Positions 8,526 through 16,362 of a DNA stretch of 54,944 bases are shown in pieces. Position 1 is the stretch's first letter, and each line of letters begins with the position of its first letter. This DNA is from Bacteroidota bacterium (GTDB lineage: Bacteria; Bacteroidota; Rhodothermia; Rhodothermales; Rubricoccaceae): NCBI GenBank assembly GCA_039821555.1, contig JBCBNX010000022.1, positions 1 to 54,944 of the forward strand, in the 5' to 3' direction. The position numbers and the translations under genes are program-made. The notes below the pieces were generated by a model. The model saw nothing but the letters and a program-made list of their open reading frames with translations, had not been told where the DNA came from and made no database searches.

Positions 8526-9818
8526 TTACTCGTGGCCGTTGCGGCCGACGTAGTGGCCTGGCGTTCCGTTCTTCCGGATGATGCCGTGCTTGAGCCCGAT
8601 GCGGCGGAAGGCGTCGAGAATGAGGTCCAGCTCCTCGTTCGTGTGCGTCGCCATGTAGCTCGTGCGCATGAGTGCCTGGCCACGTGGGACGGCCGGCGGC
8701 ACCACGGGGTTCACGAACACGCCCGCTTCCAGCAGGTCTTTCCAGAACGCGAAGCAGGTGAACATGTCGCCGATCACGACCGGGATGATAGGCGACTCAC
8801 TCGTCCACACGTTGAAGCCAAGATGGCTGAAGCCGTCGCGCATGTAGGTCGAGATCTCCTCCAGACGAGCAAGACGCTCGGGCTCGGCCTGCAGGATCTC
8901 CAGGCACTTCAGCACCGTCGCCACGTTGGCAGGCGGCATGGAGGCGCTGAAGATGTGGGCACTGGCCTTGTGGCGGATGTACTCGATCACCTCGCGGTCC
9001 CCGACGACGAAGCCGCCGAGCGAGGCGAAGCTCTTCGAGAAGGTGCCGGTAACGAGGTCTACGTCGTCGAGCCGCCCGAACGTCGAGGCTGAACCGCGGC
9101 CCCCGTCGCCCACCACGCCGACGGCGTGCGCGTCGTCGAGCATCAGCGCGGCGTTGTATTCGCGGGCTAGATCGACCAGGTCGGGCACCTTGGCGATGGT
9201 ACCACTCATCGAGAAGACGCCGTCCGTGACGATGAACTTGCCCGCGTCGGGGTGCTGCGCGCTGTAGCGCTCCAATTGGAGGCGCAGGTGGTCCATGTCG
9301 TCGTGACGGTAGCGGACCGTCTCGGCAAAGCTGACCTGGGTCCCTGCGACGATGCAGGCGTGGTTGTCCTTGTCGCTGAAGACGAAGTCGCCCTTGCTCG
9401 CCAGGCTCTGCACCACGCCTAGGTTGGTCATGTAGCCCGTCGAGAAGAGCACACACGCCTCCTTGCCCATGAAGGCTGCCAGCTGCTCTTCGAGTTCCAG
9501 ATGCAGGTCGAGGGTGCCGTTGAGGAAGCGAGAGCCGGTGCAGCCCGTCCCGTAGTTGGCAATGGCGTCCTGGGCGGCCTGGACCACGCGCGGATCGTTG
9601 GTGAGACCGAGGTAGTTGTTCGACCCGGCCATGATGAGGTTCTTTCCATTCATCACGGCCCGCGTCCCCTCCGCCACCTCAATCGGCCGGAAGTAGGGGT
9701 AGAGGCCCGCTTCTTGGACCCGTGCATAGTCACCGCCGGGAGCAAAGAACTGGGCGGCCTTGTCGAAGAGCGCGGGGCGATCTGCGACCTGCGAGCCGTG
9801 GGCGTCGGGGTTGGGCAT
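8526..9818 (-). CDS. Aminotransferase class I/II, serine palmitoyltransferase / KBL / AONS type
   Basis: A fold-type I PLP enzyme of 430 residues of the alpha-oxoamine synthase family, which condenses an amino acid with an acyl-CoA and releases CO2. Seen: the GSNNYLGLTNDPRV entry motif (65-78), CTGSRFLNGT (93-102), DDAHAVGVVG (228-237) with the Asp and His that contact PLP, and the Schiff-base lysine K262 in TFSKSFASLGG. The N-terminal extension (YPYFRPIE) and the overall length fit bacterial serine palmitoyltransferase, which starts sphingolipid synthesis in Bacteroidota; glycine C-acetyltransferase and 8-amino-7-oxononanoate synthase are the alternatives. No biotin or threonine genes are nearby, which mildly favours SPT. 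About 150 bp separates it from the UbiA gene downstream. Confidence 0.8.
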   Translation of the reverse strand: MPNPDAHGSQVADRPALFDKAAQFFAPGGDYARVQEAGLYPYFRPIEVAEGTRAVMNGKNLIMAGSNNYLGLTNDPRVVQAAQDAIANYGTGCTGSRFLNGTLDLHLELEEQLAAFMGKEACVLFSTGYMTNLGVVQSLASKGDFVFSDKDNHACIVAGTQVSFAETVRYRHDDMDHLRLQLERYSAQHPDAGKFIVTDGVFSMSGTIAKVPDLVDLAREYNAALMLDDAHAVGVVGDGGRGSASTFGRLDDVDLVTGTFSKSFASLGGFVVGDREVIEYIRHKASAHIFSASMPPANVATVLKCLEILQAEPERLARLEEISTYMRDGFSHLGFNVWTSESPIIPVVIGDMFTCFAFWKDLLEAGVFVNPVVPPAVPRGQALMRTSYMATHTNEELDLILDAFRRIGLKHGIIRKNGTPGHYVGRNGHE

Positions 9819-10188
9819 GGGGAGCGTGGGTGGGTGCCTCAGGCTAGCGCGCGGGGCGGCCGTGTGGTGGAAAGCGAAGGTCGGGACGAGCCCAGCCGCG
9901 TCGCTTAGCGCTCAAGGTGGGTGAGACGCTAGTGGACGCCCCTATGCGAGGAGCGCCCTACAGTTCCCCTACGGAGGTACCTGCACGGGCGGTTTCGCAG
10001 GCCTTTCGAACGCGACACGGCCTGACCGACAGGACAAGGGCCAGGCTCACACGGCGAGACGACAGATACAGATGGATGGCGGAGGGTGCACAGAAATAGG
10101 CACGAACCCCGAGCGGATGCAAGCGCTTACCCCGGATTCACGATCCCGCGCCCGCCCGCCGGTCGCAAATCGACCAGAACGACCAGCA
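9819..10188. other. Intergenic stretch without recognised gene
   Basis: 370 bp between the start of the SPT-like gene and the end of the DUF5683 gene. It should hold the promoter of the leftward SPT-like gene. I see no convincing ORF, tRNA, or U-tailed hairpin here. Confidence 0.5.
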
Positions 10189-10878
10189 TTACCACACCCA
10201 CCGGAGCGCGAGCCGCCCTCCAACCGTTCCGTGCGGTGTGAGGGCAGGCAACGCGCGCAGCGAGAGATCTTCGCTCACATCGAAGTCGAGCAGGTGGCCA
10301 GAGACATAGGCGTCGAGCGCCTGCAGGCCATAGACGAGGATGCCAATCAGGATGGCGAAGTCCCGGTTGCGGCGGAGCACGTCGCGGTTGTTGAGTGCCA
10401 GTTGCGTCGAGGGCTCGCCGAGCGACTGCCACGTGTCGATGAAGCCGGCGTTGGGGTTGACGCCGGGCTGGTCAGGGTCGCACACGAGGTCTTCGCAGGC
10501 GCTGAAGAGGTACGCCTCGCGCCACTGCCGGTAGTCGAGGTGGTTGACCACCACCAGCACCGTCACGCCTGCCACGGCGCCGAACGCGATGGGCGCCTTG
10601 CCCCACTGCCCGTTGTAGACCTGCCCCCACCCCGGCACCGCAAGGCTCCGCAAGAGCGCCCCCCGCGGCGTCCTCGGATCGTCGGGTATGGTCACGACCT
10701 CCACCCCGACGGGGCTCAGCACCACAGCGGCGTCGGCGCCCCCCTCTTCCGCTGCGACTTCGCCCGCAGTACCTGTCGAGTCCGCCACGACCTGCGCATG
10801 CACCGTACAGCACAGCAGCGCTATCGCCAGACACCACGCGACCCGCAGTACACCGCTGTATGGGACGTTGTATGTCAT
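10189..10878 (-). CDS. DUF5683 domain membrane protein
   Basis: The protein has 229 residues. It has an N-terminal signal-like helix (VAWCLAIALLCCTVHAQ) and a DUF5683-type core: the RSLAVPGWGQVYNGQWGK motif (about residues 78-95), a hydrophobic span right after it, and a second span (FAILIGILVYGLQALDAYV). In Bacteroidota this family commonly sits directly after parA-parB and before dapB/lepB; here it follows parB with 110 bp between. Function is unknown; the GWGQ(I/V)YN motif suggests a membrane-embedded structural protein. The ATG at 10876-10878 falls inside a dispersed double-hairpin repeat, so either the repeat supplies the start or translation begins slightly later (for example at the CTG of codon 11). 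No dapB or lepB follows in this window. Confidence 0.75.
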   Translation of the reverse strand: MTYNVPYSGVLRVAWCLAIALLCCTVHAQVVADSTGTAGEVAAEEGGADAAVVLSPVGVEVVTIPDDPRTPRGALLRSLAVPGWGQVYNGQWGKAPIAFGAVAGVTVLVVVNHLDYRQWREAYLFSACEDLVCDPDQPGVNPNAGFIDTWQSLGEPSTQLALNNRDVLRRNRDFAILIGILVYGLQALDAYVSGHLLDFDVSEDLSLRALPALTPHGTVGGRLALRWVW

Positions 10879-10956
10879 CCTGAACGTGTTTCAGGATCTC
10901 TACCGACTGAGATGGCTTGCGGCATCGCTGAGATGCTGAACCGAGTTCAGCATGAC
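10874..10956. repeat. Double-hairpin inverted repeat element
   Basis: An 83-bp element with two 27-bp arms in inverted orientation (left starts GTCATCCTGAAC, right ends GTTCAGCATGAC; 21 of 27 positions agree). Each arm is itself a hairpin: ATCCTGAA/TTCAGGAT on the left and ATGCTGAAC/GTTCAGCAT on the right. Elements with this consensus recur in intergenic DNA of many Bacteroidota and resemble non-autonomous REP/MITE-like repeats. This is the only copy in the window. It separates parB from the DUF5683 gene and carries the latter's annotated start codon. Confidence 0.75.
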
Positions 10957-10990
10957 AAAAGGCGGAGTTCGCCTTATTTCTTACCGAGGA

Positions 10991-11983
10991 CTACTTCTTA
11001 CCAAGGACGAGGTCGAGCACGCGTTCCAGGTCCTCCTGCGAGTAGTAGGCGATCTCGATCTTGCCGCTGTGGTCGGCGCGGTGCTGGAGGCGGACCTGCG
11101 TGGCGAGATGCTCGCGCAGCTTCGCCTCGAAGTCGGCGATCTGGAGGCGGTTGCGCTCGTCGAGGGTCGGCACGGCCGTGACGGCTGGCTCGACCTTGTT
11201 CTCAGGCTCGGGCGTCGGGTTCTTGTAGGCGCGGACGCGCTCCTCCACGTCGCGGACCGAGAGGCCCTCGTCCAGGATCGCCTGGTGGAGCGTCATCTGG
11301 ATCTCGTCGTCGCCGAGGCTGACGAGCATGCGTGCGTGGCCGGGCGTGAGCAGGCCGTCGCGGATCGAGGCTTGCACGCGCGGCGGGAGGCGGAGCAGCC
11401 GCAGCAGGTTGGTCACGCCCGAGCGGCTCTTGCCCACCTTGTCGGCCACCTGCTCCTGCGTCAGCCCGATCTCGTCGATGAGGCGCTGGTAGCCGAGGGC
11501 GATCTCGATGGGGTTGAGGTCCTCGCGCTGGACGTTCTCTACGATGGCCATCTCCAGCATGGCCTCCGTGTCGGCCTCGCGGACAAAGGCAGGCACGCGC
11601 CTGAGCCCGGCCTTGCGGGCGGCGCGGAGACGGCGCTCGCCCGAGATCAGCTCGAACTGGCCGCCGCCGAGGGAGCGCACGGTGAGCGGCTGGATGATGC
11701 CCAACTGCTCGATGGAGGCCGCGAGTTCTCGCAGTGCGCGCTCGTTGAACTCGGTGCGCGGCTGGTAGGGGTTGGGACGGATGGCGTCCACCTCCAACTC
11801 AGCCACGCGCCCGGCGGTGCGGAAGCGCTCCTCGAAGTTGTAGAGGCGGGCCTGGGGGCCGCGGGCTTGGGCAAGCGTGCCGTCCTCGCTCGCCCCGTCG
11901 CCCTGGTCGGCGTCCTGGGCTTCCTCCATTTGAGGGAGGAGCGAGCCGAGGCCCTTACCGAGAGCTGCTTTGCGCGTCGCCAT
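10991..11983 (-). CDS. parB: Chromosome-partition protein ParB
   Basis: The protein has 330 residues and starts at an ATG (MATRKAALGKGLGSLLP, the typical ParB/Spo0J opening). The CTP-binding/N-terminal domain is intact: NPYQPR (71-76), GERRLRAAR (115-123) and ENVQREDLNPIE (149-160). A helix-turn-helix for parS recognition follows (EQVADKVGKSRSGVTNLLRL, about 177-196), and the C-terminal part ends in a dimerisation helix (EDLERVLDLVL). ParB spreads as a CTP-dependent clamp from parS and works with the ParA ATPase in origin segregation. It lies 96 bp downstream of parA on the same strand, so one transcript is likely. I could not find a canonical parS 16-mer in the window. Confidence 0.95.
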   Translation of the reverse strand: MATRKAALGKGLGSLLPQMEEAQDADQGDGASEDGTLAQARGPQARLYNFEERFRTAGRVAELEVDAIRPNPYQPRTEFNERALRELAASIEQLGIIQPLTVRSLGGGQFELISGERRLRAARKAGLRRVPAFVREADTEAMLEMAIVENVQREDLNPIEIALGYQRLIDEIGLTQEQVADKVGKSRSGVTNLLRLLRLPPRVQASIRDGLLTPGHARMLVSLGDDEIQMTLHQAILDEGLSVRDVEERVRAYKNPTPEPENKVEPAVTAVPTLDERNRLQIADFEAKLREHLATQVRLQHRADHSGKIEIAYYSQEDLERVLDLVLGKK

Positions 11984-12079
11984 GCGATCAGCGGTGTGTC
12001 GTGGAGAAAAGCGGGGAAGAGAGCGGGAACGCCAGGCGGAGCCCGAGTTGGGGCAGAGCCGAGGCCGGTCAGCGCCGTG

Positions 12080-13015
12080 CTAGTCGTCTGAGGACGAGTC
12101 GCGGGTCGTGGCCGAGGGCAGGCGGATGCGCTGCGGCGCGGCAAGCGTATCGTCGGAGGCGCCATCGCCGTTGGAGACGGCGCGGCCGGAGCGGTCCATC
12201 AGGTCCGCGAGTGGCACGCGGCCCTCCTCCTGCACTGGGGCGGCGAGGAGCGCGGCGTTGTTCTGGATGATCTCGCGGGCGAGCGCGATGTAGTTGCGCG
12301 CGCCCACCGACGTGGCGTCGTAGAGCAGGACCGGCTTGCCGAAGCTCGGTGCCTCTGAGATGCGGACGTTGCGCTGGATGATGGCCTGGAAGACCTTCGC
12401 GCCGAAGTAGCGCCGGACTTCGGAGGCCACCTGGTTGGAGAGCCGCAGCCGGCCGTCGAACATGGTCAGGAGCACCCCCTCGATCTCGAGTTCGGGGTTG
12501 AGATGCTGCCGGACGATCTTGATCGTGTTGAGGAGCTGGCCGAGCCCTTCGAGCGCGAAGTACTCCGCCTGCACGGGGATCAGCACCGAGTCGGCGGCCG
12601 TGAGCGCGTTGAGCGTCAGCAGGCCGAGGCTCGGCGGGCAGTCGATGACCACGAAGTCGTAGGCGCGGCGGACGTGCGTGAGCGCGTTCTTGAGCACCTG
12701 CTCGCGGTTCATGAGGTCGATCATCTCGATCTCGGCGCCCACCAGGTTGATGTGGCTCGGGACGAGGTCGAGGTAGGGCATCTCGGTCGAGAGGACGGAG
12801 TCTTCGACCGGCACGTCGCCCGCGAGGATCTCGTAGCTCGACGAGGCCACGGTGCGGGCGTCCACGCCGATGCCCGAGGTCCCGTTGGCCTGCGGGTCCA
12901 TGTCGATGAGCAGCGTGGGGTGCTCCGTCGCTGCGAGCGACGCGGCGAGGTTGACCGCCGTGGTCGTCTTGCCGACGCCGCCTTTCTGGTTTGCGACCGC
13001 GATGACCTTGCCCAT
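12080..13015 (-). CDS. parA: Chromosome-partition ATPase ParA (Soj)
   Basis: The protein has 311 residues. The start is the ATG at 13015, which begins exactly at the family N-terminus (MGKVIAVANQKGGVGKTTTA); the frame stays open to 13120 but the extra 35 residues are low-complexity and unlike ParA. The deviant Walker A motif is KGGVGKTT at residues 11-18 with both lysines, Walker A' follows in TLLIDMDPQANGT, and Walker B in FVVIDCPPSLGLLT. This makes it a P-loop ATPase that dimerises on ATP, binds DNA non-specifically and is stimulated by ParB. The C-terminal tail past about residue 265 is variable. It is the first gene of the parA-parB-DUF5683 run and faces away from the FG-GAP protein gene. 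Confidence 0.95.
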   Translation of the reverse strand: MGKVIAVANQKGGVGKTTTAVNLAASLAATEHPTLLIDMDPQANGTSGIGVDARTVASSSYEILAGDVPVEDSVLSTEMPYLDLVPSHINLVGAEIEMIDLMNREQVLKNALTHVRRAYDFVVIDCPPSLGLLTLNALTAADSVLIPVQAEYFALEGLGQLLNTIKIVRQHLNPELEIEGVLLTMFDGRLRLSNQVASEVRRYFGAKVFQAIIQRNVRISEAPSFGKPVLLYDATSVGARNYIALAREIIQNNAALLAAPVQEEGRVPLADLMDRSGRAVSNGDGASDDTLAAPQRIRLPSATTRDSSSDD

Positions 13016-13347
13016 GGAGCCGGTGCTGCCTGTTGCGTCCAGGGCCTCCCATGGCCCTGCCTGTTGCGTACGAGAATAGGGAGAGTGCGCGCTCGCGGCC
13101 GGTGGGTGGGAATGCGACACCGCGAGGCGCCTGAATATAGCCCCGCTCCCGATGGGCCTTCAATGCCAGGGACAGCATGTGGATAAGTGAAGCCACACGC
13201 ACCACCCGTTCCCCTCTCCTGTTGCTCTCGACGATCCGCGCGAACGGTCACCCGCGGCCCCCGAACGGCCCCGTTGCCCTGAACATCCGGCGACGCTCGC
13301 GGGTATTCTCAGCGTCCTCATTCTCATGTGCTCGCCGACGCCTGCTC
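13016..13347. promoter_or_regulatory. Divergent region between parA and FG-GAP protein, with repeat-flanked palindrome
   Basis: 332 bp holding the start signals of the leftward parA and the rightward secreted protein. A 13-bp direct repeat (CTGCCTGTTGCGT) occurs at 13026-13038 and 13057-13069, flanking and overlapping a palindrome (CAGGGCC, 6-base loop, GGCCCTG at 13040-13059). It sits just upstream of the parA start, a natural place for an operator or an RNA hairpin in the leader. No protein is known to bind this exact sequence; this is inference. Confidence 0.35.
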
Positions 13348-15606
13348 GTGCCCCGTTTCGCCTCTCGCCTGCTCGCCCTCTCGCTCACACTGCTGGCCGC
13401 GCGCTCCGCGGCTCAGCCGGTGCCCGCCTTCGCGCCCGAGGCCGCGCCGTTCCCCATCGAAGTGGAGGGCGAGGCTCTCGCCTATCCATTCCTAGGCGGC
13501 TTCGTCGGCCCGCGCCCGCAGCTTGTCGACGCTGACCTCGACGGCGACCCGGACCTCGTGGTGCTCGGCGAGGGCGGGCGGCGCCTCCTCTACCTCGAAA
13601 ACACGGCGCCCGCGGGCCAACCCGCCACCTTTGTCTGGCGCCCCGACGCCTATGCCGATGCGGACCTCCTCTCGTGGGTGCAGCTTGGCGACCTCGACGG
13701 CGACGGCGACCTCGACCTGCTCACTGGCAGCGCCTCCGGGCCGAACCGCGCTCGCTACCTCCGCAACGACGGTAGCGCACAGGCCCCGCGCTTCACGGAG
13801 GCGGCAGACCCCCTCACGGACACCAACGGCAACCCGCTCCGCGCCGAGAACACCAACGTCCCCGGCCTCGGCGACGTCGACGGCGACGGCGACCTTGACT
13901 ACTTCGCCGGCACAGCCGACCTCGGCACGACCTATCACTACCGCCACGACGGCGTCAGCTCCGACGGCGTCCCACGCTTCGTGTTCGAGACGGACCGCTT
14001 CCAGGACCTTGTCATCTTCGAGAGCAACCCCAACTGCCCCAGCACGCCCCTGGTGGACGACCCGAGCGCGCTCGGAGGACCCGCTTCGGGCGACGTGCGT
14101 GGTCCCCATGCGGCGGCGCCACGTGCGCTCGCCTCGGCGAACCGCCACGGGCAGAACGCGGTCGCCTTTGCCGACGTCGACAGCGACGGCGACCTCGACT
14201 ACTTCTGGGGCGACATCAACTCGGCGAGCCTGCTCTTCTTCGAAAACCAGGGAACGCCGACCGATCCCACCCTCGTTCTCGCCGCCGACGTCTACCCCGA
14301 CGACGAGCCACTCACGTCCGGCGGCTACGCCATCGCGGCATTTGGCGACACCGACGCCGACGGCGACCTCGACCTCGTGGTGGGCATCGCGGGCGGCTTC
14401 TGCTCCCAGCCGAAGAACCTCATCGACAACTTTTTCCTGTACGAGAACATCGGCACTGCGACGGCGCCGGTCTTCACGGAGCGCACGAGCCGGCTGCTGC
14501 CGAACTACGATGTCGGGCGCAGCACCCGGCTGGCCATTGCCGACCTCGACGGCGACGGCGACCTCGACGCGCTCGTCAGCGTCGACCGCCCGCCCAGCCT
14601 GGACCCAATCCGGTCGGCCCTGCGGCTCCTCGAAAACGTGGGCAGTGCCGCCGCACCACGCTGGCGCGAGACCGACCCCGACTTCCTCAGCCTCGACCTC
14701 GGCGTGAGCGCGTCGTCCTACACGCCAGCACTGGTCGACCTCACCGGCGATGGGCTGAGGGACCTCGTCGTTGGCGAGTTTGGGCGCGACCTGTTCTTCT
14801 TCCGCCGCACGGCGGCCCCGCTCGACAGCCCCGACGCCTTTGTCGAGGTCGTGCCCAGCCCGCTCGCCGACCTCGCGCTCGGCCAGCGCCCCACCCCGAC
14901 ACTCGGCGACCTCGACGGCGACGGCGACGCGGACCTTGTCGCGGGTGACTTCACGGGGCGGCTGCGCTTCTTCCGCAACACGGGCTCGCCGACCGCCGCG
15001 GCGTTCACGCTGGAGGCGGACCGCTTCCTGGACGCCGACGTGGGCACCAACAGCACCCCGCACCTCGGCGACCTCGACGGCGACGGCGACCTCGACCTCC
15101 TCGTCGGCAGCGACGACGGCCCCGTCCAGGTGTACCGCAACGAGGGCACTCCGCAGGCCTTCTCGTTTGTCGACGCCGGCACCATCCCGATGCCCCGCAG
15201 TGGCACGGCGCCCGCGCTCGGCGACCTCGACGGCGACGGCGACCCAGACCTCATGAGCGGCACGCTTGGCGGCGGCCTGATCTTCCTACGCAACCCCACG
15301 ACGACCGACGTGGAGCCACCCGCACCGCCCCAGACGCTACAGTTTGAGGCTTTCCCGAACCCAGCGCGCGGCGCCGTGCGGTTCCGGACTGCCCTTCCGC
15401 CTGACCTCGGCCCTACTACGCTGGCTGTCTATGACGTACTCGGACGCGTCGTCTTCGAAGCCGCGCTGCCCGAGGCGGGTGCCACGCTGGTGTGGGAAGG
15501 TCCAGGGACGGACCGCGGTACGCTCAGCGGAGGCCTCTACGTGGCCGTCCTGCGCAGCGGTGGCGAGCGCCTCGCCACGCGCCGGATCACCGTGCTCCCC
15601 CGCTAG
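13348..15606 (+). CDS. Secreted FG-GAP/VCBS repeat protein with T9SS sorting tail
   Basis: The protein has 752 residues from the GTG at 13348, chosen because it gives a proper signal peptide (PRFASRLLALSLTLLAARSA then AQPVP). An ATG at 13177 is in frame but would add 57 residues of non-secretory leader. The body is a series of about ten FG-GAP/VCBS blades, each with a calcium-binding loop of the form LGDLDGDGDLDLLVG; the blade near 14734 is degenerate (LTGDGLRD). The sequence then has a T9SS sorting domain (FPNPARGAVRF, LAVYDVLGRVVFE, GGLYVAVLRSGGERLATRRI). Blades of this type fold as a calcium-bound beta-propeller and usually mediate adhesion or ligand binding outside the cell. A converging gene follows within 40 bp. 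Confidence 0.85.
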   Translation: MPRFASRLLALSLTLLAARSAAQPVPAFAPEAAPFPIEVEGEALAYPFLGGFVGPRPQLVDADLDGDPDLVVLGEGGRRLLYLENTAPAGQPATFVWRPDAYADADLLSWVQLGDLDGDGDLDLLTGSASGPNRARYLRNDGSAQAPRFTEAADPLTDTNGNPLRAENTNVPGLGDVDGDGDLDYFAGTADLGTTYHYRHDGVSSDGVPRFVFETDRFQDLVIFESNPNCPSTPLVDDPSALGGPASGDVRGPHAAAPRALASANRHGQNAVAFADVDSDGDLDYFWGDINSASLLFFENQGTPTDPTLVLAADVYPDDEPLTSGGYAIAAFGDTDADGDLDLVVGIAGGFCSQPKNLIDNFFLYENIGTATAPVFTERTSRLLPNYDVGRSTRLAIADLDGDGDLDALVSVDRPPSLDPIRSALRLLENVGSAAAPRWRETDPDFLSLDLGVSASSYTPALVDLTGDGLRDLVVGEFGRDLFFFRRTAAPLDSPDAFVEVVPSPLADLALGQRPTPTLGDLDGDGDADLVAGDFTGRLRFFRNTGSPTAAAFTLEADRFLDADVGTNSTPHLGDLDGDGDLDLLVGSDDGPVQVYRNEGTPQAFSFVDAGTIPMPRSGTAPALGDLDGDGDPDLMSGTLGGGLIFLRNPTTTDVEPPAPPQTLQFEAFPNPARGAVRFRTALPPDLGPTTLAVYDVLGRVVFEAALPEAGATLVWEGPGTDRGTLSGGLYVAVLRSGGERLATRRITVLPR

Positions 15607-15645
15607 ACTGGTACGCTCTGCCGAGGACGAGCCATTGGGCGAGGA

Positions 15646-16059
15646 CTACGCCTGCTTGCCCGTCGCCTGCTGCGTGCGCTGGGCCACCTCCTCGGCCAGG
15701 CGCTGCGTCTCCGAGGCGTCGGTGGCGGCGTCGGCGGCAGGCGGCATCGCCGTCGGGTCGGCCGGTACCACCTTCGGGGCTGTGGGCTGGGCGGGTGTCG
15801 CCGGCGCCTGCAGCGACGACCGCAACGAGGCGAGTTCGCGCTCGGCCTTCTTGGCCCGCTGCCCCGCCCGGAAGCGCGCCGGCACGCTCGCGAGCAGCCC
15901 GACAAGCACGCCTGCGCTGAGCGTCACGATGAGCACAACGGCGAGCGAGGCTGTGATGGTGTAGGGGCCGACGTTGACCTCAGTAGAGGCCGTGTTTTGC
16001 AGCGTGAAGACGATGGCGACCGCGGCGATCACGAGCGAGAGGATGAGCGCGAAACGCAT
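15646..16059 (-). CDS. LapA-domain (DUF1049-like) inner-membrane protein
   Basis: The protein has 137 residues. The ATG at 16059 (MRFALILSLVIAAVAIVFTL) is the best start because it opens directly onto the first membrane helix; the longer frame is implausible. Two membrane spans flank a short loop with the family pattern QNTASTEVNVGPYTITASLAV, and the cytoplasmic tail is a predicted coiled coil (ARFRAGQRAKKAERELASLRS) followed by a proline/alanine-rich stretch and a second short helix. Related LapA proteins in Proteobacteria help assemble lipopolysaccharide; no such role is demonstrated for Bacteroidota relatives. Transcribed away from the zinc-ribbon gene. Confidence 0.7.
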   Translation of the reverse strand: MRFALILSLVIAAVAIVFTLQNTASTEVNVGPYTITASLAVVLIVTLSAGVLVGLLASVPARFRAGQRAKKAERELASLRSSLQAPATPAQPTAPKVVPADPTAMPPAADAATDASETQRLAEEVAQRTQQATGKQA

Positions 16060-16179
16060 GGCTTGGGGGGTGGTTAAGAGAGATCCCTTCGTGTCCAATC
16101 GAGAACCTACGGCATAAGGTTCCGAGGTGGACGCCGTGTAACGCAGCCGGTGCCCGGTCGGCCCTGCCCCCTCGCCTCC

Positions 16180-16350
16180 ATGCCCGATACTCACGAGTGC
16201 CCCTCGTGCGCCCTCCCCGCTCCTGCTGACGCTGAGGTCTGCCCGTACTGCGATTACGAGTTCCCATCGCGCCCTCGCAGCCTTGGCGTCGGCGTCGCGC
16301 TGATGGTAGTGGTGCTGCTGCTGTGGCTAGTCGGTTCGCTGTTCCTCTAG
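16180..16350 (+). CDS. Small zinc-ribbon membrane protein
   Basis: A short protein of 56 residues. The ATG at 16180 (MPDTHECPSCALPAP) is preferred over the upstream in-frame ATG at 16150. It has one zinc ribbon made of two CPxC knuckles (CPSC and CPYC, 14 residues between them) and a single C-terminal membrane span (VGVALMVVVLLLWLVGSLFL). Such proteins are common and uncharacterised; the layout suggests a cytoplasmic metal-stabilised knob tethered to the membrane. It converges on the propeller-protein gene to the right with only 12 bp between stops. Confidence 0.65.
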   Translation: MPDTHECPSCALPAPADAEVCPYCDYEFPSRPRSLGVGVALMVVVLLLWLVGSLFL

Positions 16351-16362
16351 ACGTGCGATCGA

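Noticed and set aside
10080..10160. Possible tRNA or structured RNA next to the DUF5683 end
   Set aside because: A GGGGTTCG-like piece on the minus strand invites a T-arm, but the stem does not close and no anticodon arm fits.
10952..12091. A 379-codon plus-strand ORF opposite parB
   Set aside because: Antisense of an intact ParB with all motifs; no start signal or fold cue of its own.
13492..15063. A 523-codon minus-strand ORF under the FG-GAP protein
   Set aside because: It is the antisense of the repeated calcium loops, giving a valine/glutamate-rich periodic sequence with no family match.
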